64,000 bases of DNA from positions 8,680,001-8,744,000 of the forward strand of contig NZ_CP017248.1 of assembly GCF_001735805.1 (NCBI RefSeq), in the 5' to 3' direction. Positions 58,872 to 64,000 of the stretch are shown here, piece after piece. The stretch comes from Streptomyces fodineus (GTDB lineage: Bacteria; Actinomycetota; Actinomycetes; Streptomycetales; Streptomycetaceae). The notes beneath the pieces are model-generated. The model was not told the origin of the DNA, made no database searches, and saw only the letters and a program-made list of their open reading frames with translations. The position numbers and the translations under genes are program-made. Numbering within the stretch: position 1 is the first letter of the stretch; each line of letters starts with the position of its first letter.

Positions 58872-59097
58872 CGGCCCCGCTCCCCAACCCGAGTGCGACG
58901 CCACGCGCCGAAGAACGTGCCGGCCTCTGCGAGAAGACGTGTAAGCCCCTTTGTCGCGGGTCCCGTTCGGCTGGCCCAGTAGTCCGGCCCAACTCCGCGT
59001 CCATGCAAGGGAATTGCGCATCTGGCGTAGCCGCCGTCAGCTTAACTGTCTTAGTAAGCGGGCTTAATGCTGTACTTAACTCCCGGGCGCGACTCCC

Positions 59098-59391
59098 GTG
59101 CCCGACGCGTCAGTCACACTGCGAGACGGTCCACTCGGTTTCCGGCCGCTGCAGCAGCGTCACGGCGGCATGTCGTCCAGCGTCCTGCAGCAGCGGCTCA
59201 CGGAGCTCCAGGACGCTCGACTCGCCGAGCGACTTCCCGACGGCGGCTACGCCCTCACCCCCCTCGGGCATGGCGCTCGCCGAGCCCTGCGTCCGCTCAC
59301 CGAGTGGTCCCAGCAATGGGCGAACGCGCTTGAGGACGCGTCGCCGGTGGGCACCGAGGGACACAACGGCGGCGACCGCGGCATGGAGTAG
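59098..59391 (+). pseudogene. HxlR-type regulator lacking its N-terminus
   Basis: 97 codons: GPLGFRPLQQRHGGMSSSVL, then QQRLTELQDARLAERLPDGG and YALTPLG, the second half of an HxlR winged helix. The Cys-containing first helix and the K-W-x-x-x-I-L motif are missing. GTG 59098 lacks a ribosome site; the AT-rich patch upstream with CTTAA repeats may be a promoter. It could yield a short protein but is probably a remnant. Confidence 0.5.
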
Positions 59392-59475
59392 GGCGCCAGG
59401 CCAGGCCGACGGACAGCCGTCGCCGCGCCGGCCCATGGGCATGACGTGACGGTGGAAGCGCTCGCACCGATCGGG

Positions 59476-59907
59476 TCAGGTGTTGGTGTCGTAGCGCAGC
59501 CGGGCCGCCTCCACGGCGTTGATGTGCCGTTCGGCCCAGTCGCGGACGGCGGCCAACGGTTCCTGGAGGGTGCGACCGAGGTCGGTGAGCCGGTACTCCA
59601 CCTTGGGCGGGACCGTCGGGGTGACGGTCCGGGCCACGAGGCCGTCCCGTTCGAGGCTGCGCAGCGTCTGGGTGAGCATCTTCTCGCTGACGCCGTCGAT
59701 CGCGTCGCGCAGTTCGCCGTAGCGGCGCGGCCCGTCGTCGAGTGCGACGACAATGAGGACGGTCCACTTGTCGGCGATCCGGTCCAGGGCGGCACGCGAG
59801 GGGCACGGTGCGCTGTAGACGTCGGCGGGCTTGCCGTCGGGCAGCCACGCCAGCGGGGCCCGGCCAGGGGTTCCCGGCCGGGGCCGCCGGGTGCGAGGAG
59901 CTGGCAT
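59476..59907 (-). CDS. HxlR family transcriptional regulator
   Basis: 143 residues. SAPCPSRAALDRIADKWTVL (about 32-51), RRYGELRDAIDGVSEKMLTQ (reader helix) and VEYRLTDLG give a clear HxlR winged helix with the conserved Cys before helix 1. The first 30 residues are Pro/Arg-rich and variable. ATG 59907, ten bases after the stop of the MBL-fold gene, so both are one transcript and the regulator probably binds the 22-bp palindrome upstream of it (60854-60875). Confidence 0.88.
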   Translation of the reverse strand: MPAPRTRRPRPGTPGRAPLAWLPDGKPADVYSAPCPSRAALDRIADKWTVLIVVALDDGPRRYGELRDAIDGVSEKMLTQTLRSLERDGLVARTVTPTVPPKVEYRLTDLGRTLQEPLAAVRDWAERHINAVEAARLRYDTNT

Positions 59908-59917
59908 GCGCCGAACG

Positions 59918-60817
59918 TTAGTCGAGGACACGTTCGTCGGCCCAGGCGCGGCGCGGTGCGAGGGGCAGCACTCGGCCGAAGACATGGCCGGCGAAGTGCC
60001 CGCCGGCCAACAGCACGTTCGGGTGCTCCAGCTCCTTCAGAAGCTGCTCGCGGGTACGAAGTGCGTCCTTGGAATCCACGTCGAAGACGAAGGACCACTG
60101 GCTCTCGGTCACCTGGACCTGGCAGTGCATCACGTCGCCGAGGACGATCAGCCGCCGGGGGTCCGTGCCGTCTGGATCGGTGACGACCAGGCTGGTGTGC
60201 CCAGGGGTGTGCCCGGGGGTGGCGAGGACCTTCACCCCCGTGGCGATCTGATCGCCGTCGCCGACGAACTCGATCCGGTCGGCCAGGGGCTTCTGCACGG
60301 CCCGCGCGTCCGGTCCCGGGAAGGTGCCCTTGTCCGCCCAGTACCGCCACTCTCGTTCGCTCACCAGGTGGCGTGCGTTGGGGAACATCAGCCCGCCGAC
60401 CGACCGGCCCTCGGGGAAGTGCGGGGCGGGCGCGATGTCCGTGGTCCAGCCGACGTGGTCGTGGTGCAGGTGTGTGAAGACGACGGTGTCCACGTCCGCG
60501 GGCGCGAGGCCTTCCTCCGCCAGGCTCTCCAGCAGACGTCCGCCGGTGAACGACGCGAAGCCGGGAACTTCGAAGTCGACGACGCCCAGCCCGAGGTCGG
60601 CCAGGATGACTCGGTCTCCGGTGCGGATCAGAAACGAACCGATGCTGACCGGGAACCGGCCGCGGTTGTCGAGGAAGTCGGTATAGGGCGCCCAGTCCAC
60701 CGTCCGGCTGGCCGGAAAGACCGCGGCGGCGTCCAACCAGCCCTCCCCGTCAGGGAGGTAGGTCACGGTGGTGGCGCCGATGGAGGTCCGGGAACGTCCT
60801 GCTGCTGTCCTGGTCAT
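59918..60817 (-). CDS. MBL-fold metallo-hydrolase
   Basis: 299 residues. The zinc signature is VFTHLHHDHVGW (about 110-121), followed by ATPGHTPGHTSLVV (about 195) and LGDVMHCQV (about 225). This is the quorum-quenching-lactonase/glyoxalase-II-like group. No signal peptide. ATG 60817 with weak GTGAG upstream. First gene of a two-gene unit with HxlR. Substrate not predictable; lactones are common. It does not look like PqqB. Confidence 0.88.
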   Translation of the reverse strand: MTRTAAGRSRTSIGATTVTYLPDGEGWLDAAAVFPASRTVDWAPYTDFLDNRGRFPVSIGSFLIRTGDRVILADLGLGVVDFEVPGFASFTGGRLLESLAEEGLAPADVDTVVFTHLHHDHVGWTTDIAPAPHFPEGRSVGGLMFPNARHLVSEREWRYWADKGTFPGPDARAVQKPLADRIEFVGDGDQIATGVKVLATPGHTPGHTSLVVTDPDGTDPRRLIVLGDVMHCQVQVTESQWSFVFDVDSKDALRTREQLLKELEHPNVLLAGGHFAGHVFGRVLPLAPRRAWADERVLD

Positions 60818-60853
60818 GCACTCACTATTTGGCGCGTGACTCTCCATCGGGAA

Positions 60854-60875
60854 GTACGTACTTGCAAGTGCGTAC
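60854..60875. promoter_or_regulatory. 22-bp palindromic operator candidate
   Basis: GTACGTACTTG|CAAGTGCGTAC with one mismatch; contains the perfect palindromes ACTTGCAAGT and (overlapping) AAGTACGTACTT. 37 bases upstream of the MBL-fold gene. Confidence 0.65.
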
Positions 60876-60942
60876 TCGCGGGACACATCGACGGCTGGGT
60901 CTCATCCCCCACCGTACGTCTGCGTCCTGGACGGGCTTCTGG

Positions 60943-61461
60943 TCAGGAGAGTCCCGACGCCCGGAGGACCGCCTGCAGCCCCTCGTCGTCGATACGGTGG
61001 CCCAGCCGTTCCAGGACCTCGGCGCCCTGACGCAAGGTGCCGCGTTCCAGGGAGCGGCGGACGCCGGTGTCGAGTTCGTGCCAGAGCAGCGGGTTGGCGG
61101 CGAGGACGCGGGGGTCGAGTTCCAGGTGGTGGCCGTGGACGTCCCGCAGGACCAGGTGGGAGGAGACGCCGTCATACTGCCTGACGGAGACCAGCGCGTG
61201 CGTATGGACCAGGCGCCGCCGCCAGGGTGTGCGGACCGCGAGCCAGCCGGGGCCCGCGCTCACCCGGTGGGGGAGCAGGACGGTGCACGCCACGGCCGAC
61301 AGGGTGATCCAGAGCAGGGCGCGCAGGGGGGTCAGGCTGCCCGCGTCCCAGTCGACCAGGAGGCTCAGGGCGCAGAACAGCAGGGCGCAGCTCACCGCGA
61401 GCCGGGCGCTGCCGCGCCAGTGGCGGTCGCCGGCCGAGCCTGGCGGTCCGCTCCGTCGCAT
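60943..61461 (-). CDS. PH-like-domain membrane protein
   Basis: 172 residues. Two membrane helices (LAVSCALLFCALSLLVDW; ALLWITLSAVACTVLLP) and then a bacterial PH-like beta domain (GWLAVRTPWRRRLVHTHALV, then VSVRQYDGVSSHLVLRDVHG). Small Streptomyces proteins of this type have no known role. The start ATG 61461 has no ribosome site, but TAACGT ends seven bases before it, the layout of a leaderless transcript. Stands alone on the minus strand. Confidence 0.8.
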   Translation of the reverse strand: MRRSGPPGSAGDRHWRGSARLAVSCALLFCALSLLVDWDAGSLTPLRALLWITLSAVACTVLLPHRVSAGPGWLAVRTPWRRRLVHTHALVSVRQYDGVSSHLVLRDVHGHHLELDPRVLAANPLLWHELDTGVRRSLERGTLRQGAEVLERLGHRIDDEGLQAVLRASGLS

Positions 61462-61612
61462 GACGCCGACGTTAGGCCGCCGTGCGGGATGCGGCGGCCG
61501 CTGCTTACGGGCTTCTAACGCCGTAGGGCGGAATTTTGACGGGATCCTGACGCCCGCCGGTGCCGGTCCTCCCCGGTGTGCTGTTGCCTTCGGTCCACTC
61601 CAAGCGGCTGCG

Positions 61613-62389
61613 CTAGGCACTGAGCCGATGGTGTGACACGGGGCTCCCCACCGCGTAGTGGACGTACTCGCGGACCAGGCGGAAACCGGCGTTCCAGGCC
61701 AGGAGGCGGCTGCCGTGGTTGTGGAGGGAGCAGTCCCAGCTGGGTGTGTGCCCACGGGAGGTGATGTCCGCGCACAGGGAGGTGACGCAGGACAGGGCGA
61801 GGTGATGGTGTCTGTGGCCCAGGACGGTGTAGACGGCCACGTCCTCGTAGCCGGTGCCGCGGAAGTAGGTGCAGGCGACCGCGTGGATGCGGCCGGTGCG
61901 GCCCACCGCGGCCCAGGCGTGTCCGGAGGCGGCAAGGCCGCGCGGGCCGCCCCAGCTGGCCGAGAGCCACGAGGCGTCCGGGCCGAGGGCTCGCACTGCG
62001 TCGGCGTCCGCGGGTTCCAGGCGCCGGACGGTCACCGCATGCGGGACGGTGGCGGGCTGGGGCGTGGCCTGGAGCGTCCAGATCATGCGCTCCCAGGGGG
62101 TGAGCCGGTCGAAGGCGGCACTGAGGGCGGGCAGGAACCGGGCTGGTGCTTCGACCCGGTTGCCGGCCAGCGGTGCGAGGAGTTCCGGTGTCAGTTCTTC
62201 CGGGCTGCCGCGCAGCACGACGTGGCCGGCGCAGGAGACGGCGACCGTGCTCGGTTGGACGGGCCGGTCGGCCCACCAGCGGCCGATGCCCGTGGCCAGC
62301 ACGTGCTCACCGATCGTGGCGGGGCCCGGGGAGTGCGTGGGGAACCAGCGCGCGAGCGCCCGTTTGTCGGGCGGCGAAATCTCGATCAT
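61613..62389 (-). CDS. GNAT-type acetyltransferase
   Basis: 258 residues. The first half (MIEISPPDKRALARWFPTHS, then LATGIGRWWADRPVQPSTVA) is a divergent N-terminal domain; the second half is GNAT-like (TVRRLEPADADAVRALGPDA, GRIHAVACTYFRGTGYEDVA, HNHGSRLLAWNAGFRLVRE). Matches the GNAT_acetyltran family where the usual Q/R-x-x-G-x-G loop is weak. ATG 62389 with GAGG upstream. Follows the bL37-like gene in the same direction. Substrate unknown. Confidence 0.78.
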   Translation of the reverse strand: MIEISPPDKRALARWFPTHSPGPATIGEHVLATGIGRWWADRPVQPSTVAVSCAGHVVLRGSPEELTPELLAPLAGNRVEAPARFLPALSAAFDRLTPWERMIWTLQATPQPATVPHAVTVRRLEPADADAVRALGPDASWLSASWGGPRGLAASGHAWAAVGRTGRIHAVACTYFRGTGYEDVAVYTVLGHRHHHLALSCVTSLCADITSRGHTPSWDCSLHNHGSRLLAWNAGFRLVREYVHYAVGSPVSHHRLSA

Positions 62390-62480
62390 CAGTGCCTCAT
62401 GGGTGGGGGAGATGGGATCCGGACGGGCGGGCGACCGGAGGATCGCTGTTGCGTGTCGCCCGCCCTGCTGCCGTGCTCGG

Positions 62481-62558
62481 TCAGCTCTGGCCGGCCTTGT
62501 TGCCGTGGTTGGCCTTCTTCTTGCGGCGGGCCTTCTTCTTGCGTGCGCGCTTGGACAC
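62481..62558 (-). CDS. bL37-like short ribosomal protein
   Basis: 25 codons plus stop: SKRARKKKARRKKKANHG, then NKAGQS. Arg/Lys-rich with the K-x-x-K-ANHG end seen in the actinobacterial large-subunit protein bL37 (about 24 residues in Mycobacterium). GTG 62558 is preceded by AAGAGGAG at good spacing, and the stop is TGA at 62481. It lies 28 bases after the SDR gene, so it may be transcribed with it. Easily missed by annotation because of its length. Confidence 0.8.
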   Translation of the reverse strand: MSKRARKKKARRKKKANHGNKAGQS

Positions 62559-62586
62559 GTACAACTCCTCTTGTTTCGCGTGCCGT

Positions 62587-63396
62587 TCAGGCGGTGCGGC
62601 CGACCAGGAGGTCCGCCAGCTTGCTGAGGCGCCTGACGGTGCGGTCCTCGGTCGCGGCCGGGGCCGGGTCTGCCCGCTCGTCCCGGTCGTAGTAGGCACC
62701 ATTGACGATCTCGACGGCCGGGTCGCACAGCCGGACCACGTGCGCGGCGCCCTCGGTGGGGGAGACGCCCTCGTGGGCGTAGAGCGGCAGCAGCGCGGTG
62801 TCGCAGACGCCCGGATGGACGGAGACGGCCGTGACGCGCGGGTCGGCGGCGAACACGGTGAGGGCGAGCTGGGACTGGGCGTAGGCGGCGAGGCGGGAGT
62901 AGTGGCGGGCGCGGTTGGGGTCGGCCCAGCTGATGGAGGCCGTGCGGTGCAGGGAGGAGGAGACGTTGACGACCCGGCCGCCCGGGTCGCTGGTGAGCGC
63001 CGGTTCCAGCAGGCAGGTCAGCAGGTAGTGGGCGAGGAAGTTGACCTGGAAGGCGATCTCGTTTCCGTCGGCGGTGACCGTGTGCCGCTCCGGCGCGGCC
63101 ATGCCGGCGTTGTTGACGAGGACGTCCAGGTGCGGGTGGGCGGCGACCACGGCGCGGGCGAGGGTCTCGACCTGCTCCAGGTGGCCGAAGTCGGCGAAGC
63201 AGGTGACGAGTTGGCCCGCCTGCACACCGGCCGTGGCGACGAGGCGGTCGGCGGCGGCCTGCGTCTCCGCGGCGGTGCGGCCGTGCAGCAGCACGGTGGC
63301 GCCGCGCTCGGCGAGCTGTCGTGCGGTCTCGTAGCCGATGCCGGAGGTGGCGCCGGTGACCAGGACGGTACGCGAGGAGAGGCTTGAGTTGGACAT
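62587..63396 (-). CDS. Short-chain dehydrogenase-like protein without catalytic Lys
   Basis: 269 residues. TVLVTGATSGIGYETARQLA (TGxxxGIG, about 10-29), DVLVNNAGMAAPE (about 90-102) and VVNVSSSLH are typical SDR elements. The catalytic block reads YAQSQLAL, so the expected Y-x-x-x-K is Y-x-x-x-Q. Relatives (retinol-dehydrogenase-like) have YGQSKLAN. ATG 63396 with GGATGGGA upstream. With the Lys lost it may be inactive or a sensor, unless Gln is tolerated. Followed by bL37. Confidence 0.85.
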   Translation of the reverse strand: MSNSSLSSRTVLVTGATSGIGYETARQLAERGATVLLHGRTAAETQAAADRLVATAGVQAGQLVTCFADFGHLEQVETLARAVVAAHPHLDVLVNNAGMAAPERHTVTADGNEIAFQVNFLAHYLLTCLLEPALTSDPGGRVVNVSSSLHRTASISWADPNRARHYSRLAAYAQSQLALTVFAADPRVTAVSVHPGVCDTALLPLYAHEGVSPTEGAAHVVRLCDPAVEIVNGAYYDRDERADPAPAATEDRTVRRLSKLADLLVGRTA

Positions 63397-63779
63397 GATC
63401 CCATCCGGGGTTGCAGGCACGTCGGCACGGCCCGGTGAGGGGCGGCGGGCGTGCGAGGGAGAAAGGTGAACGAGGGGCGCCGGAGCCGATCACGGCGCCC
63501 CTCGGGTCACGGAAAGCGGCGTCGGCGGGACGCGACGTCGGTGGGCATGGCGTCGGCGGGATGCGATGCCGGCAGGACGTGGACGCTTCCGGTCAGCGTG
63601 GCGCACGACGCGGGGGCCGAGCGGGACTCGGCGGCCGGTCGAAGAGAAGCCAGGCGCTGTTCACGAAGTCCATGGAAGCCGTCCCGCATCCGCCAGGCAA
63701 GCCGAAACCCCCGTCTCTGACGGGGCTCTGACGTGCACATACGGGACCTTGACGAGCAAGCCAGGCGGACGGACGCGAC
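63397..63779. other. Gene-free region after kdpB
   Basis: No supported gene; no kdpC-like sequence follows kdpB as would be usual. Two direct copies of a 24-base GGCGTCGGCGGGA(C/T)GCGA-type sequence lie near 63519-63571. Confidence 0.5.
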
Positions 63780-64000
63780 TCACCCAAGGCCGGGCACCCC
63801 CGAGACGATCAGGTCGATCAGCTTGATGCCCACGAAGGGCAGGACGAGACCGCCAAGGCCGTAGACCAGCAGGTTGCGGCGCAGCAGGTCATGCGCGGAG
63901 GACGGGGTGTAGCGCACCCCGCGCAGAGCCAGCGGGATGAGCGCGATGATGATCAGGGCGTTGAAGATGATCGCGGAGGTGATCGCGGAGGTCGGGCTGT
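63780..64000 (-). CDS. kdpB: Potassium-transporting ATPase subunit B, C-terminus (partial)
   Basis: Only the last 73 codons are inside the window: SPTSAITSAIIFNALIIIAL, then IPLALRGVRYTPSSAHDLLR and NLLVYGLGGLVLPFVGIKLI, ending DLIVSGVPGLG. This is the C-terminal membrane part of the P-type ATPase subunit of the KdpFABC high-affinity K+ pump. In most operons kdpC follows within a few bases; here nothing does for 380 bases. Confidence 0.92.
   Translation of the reverse strand, partial: SPTSAITSAIIFNALIIIALIPLALRGVRYTPSSAHDLLRRNLLVYGLGGLVLPFVGIKLIDLIVSGVPGLG

Noticed and set aside
59918..60817. MBL-fold protein as the missing PqqB
   Set aside because: 11 kb from the pqq genes, in an operon with HxlR, and its THLHHDHVGW/PGHTPGH pattern fits lactonase-type hydrolases better.
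1..64000. CRISPR arrays, rRNA genes
   Set aside because: No regularly spaced repeats or rRNA-like conserved stretches were seen.

Overview
The window is high-GC actinobacterial DNA, almost certainly Streptomyces or a close relative. Codon third positions are strongly G/C, GTG starts are frequent, SpoIIE/PAS/GAF phosphatases, TetR/HxlR/MarR regulators and ricin-type (CBM13) secreted glycosidases are present, and there is a very short bL37-like ribosomal protein gene. The mix of regulators, secreted enzymes, an insertion sequence, a tRNA scar and at least a dozen gene fragments is what a chromosome arm or accessory region looks like.

Layout. 0-6 kb: a coiled-coil protein (cut by the window edge) divergent from a PIN-like/zinc-ribbon/FHA protein, a Sll1717-type P-loop ATPase and a TPR protein. 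6-20 kb: metabolic genes with their own regulators: an EEH-type amidohydrolase with a TetR regulator; an HxlR regulator with an MDR reductase, a NIPSNAP and a GlcG/HbpS-type protein; an ADH / SLAC1-type transporter / crotonase run with a TetR regulator; and a large PAS-GAF-SpoIIE-HATPase phosphatase. 20-32 kb: a decay zone with fragments of a DUF4331-like protein, a DNA methylase, an AraC regulator, a NERD protein, a P450, an MFS pump and a P-type ATPase, plus the 3' half of a tRNA-Arg(CCG). Embedded in it is an intact cobalt-type nitrile hydratase operon with a MarR regulator whose putative operator recurs three times. 33.2-35.0 kb: an IS605-type element (tnpB and tnpA divergent).

35.9-53.2 kb is the most interesting part. 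Five tightly packed genes encode a ferritin-like protein, a LodA-like oxidase split into two overlapping genes, a radical SAM/SPASM protein resembling QhpD, and a LodB/QhpG-like flavoprotein. Together they look like a cysteine tryptophylquinone (CTQ) amino-acid/amine oxidase system with a maturation set not described for LodA proteins as far as I know. Next come a phospholipase C/phosphatase-like protein, a YncE-type beta-propeller and a DyP peroxidase, then pqqA-C-D-E and a 1024-residue PQQ-propeller/ASH/lectin fusion, then a nicotinamidase. Two quinone-cofactor systems (CTQ and PQQ) therefore sit side by side with a peroxidase that could consume the H2O2 an oxidase would make. None of the large enzymes here shows a signal peptide.

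54-59 kb: a GH27 alpha-galactosidase and a GH59 galactocerebrosidase-like enzyme, both secreted with CBM13 domains, ending in a strong terminator. 59-64 kb: a metallo-beta-lactamase-fold protein with an HxlR regulator and a 22-bp palindromic operator candidate, a PH-domain membrane protein, a GNAT, a bL37-like 25-codon gene, an SDR lacking its catalytic Lys, and the 3' end of kdpB at the window edge.

All functional calls come from reading motifs by eye; no database search was run.
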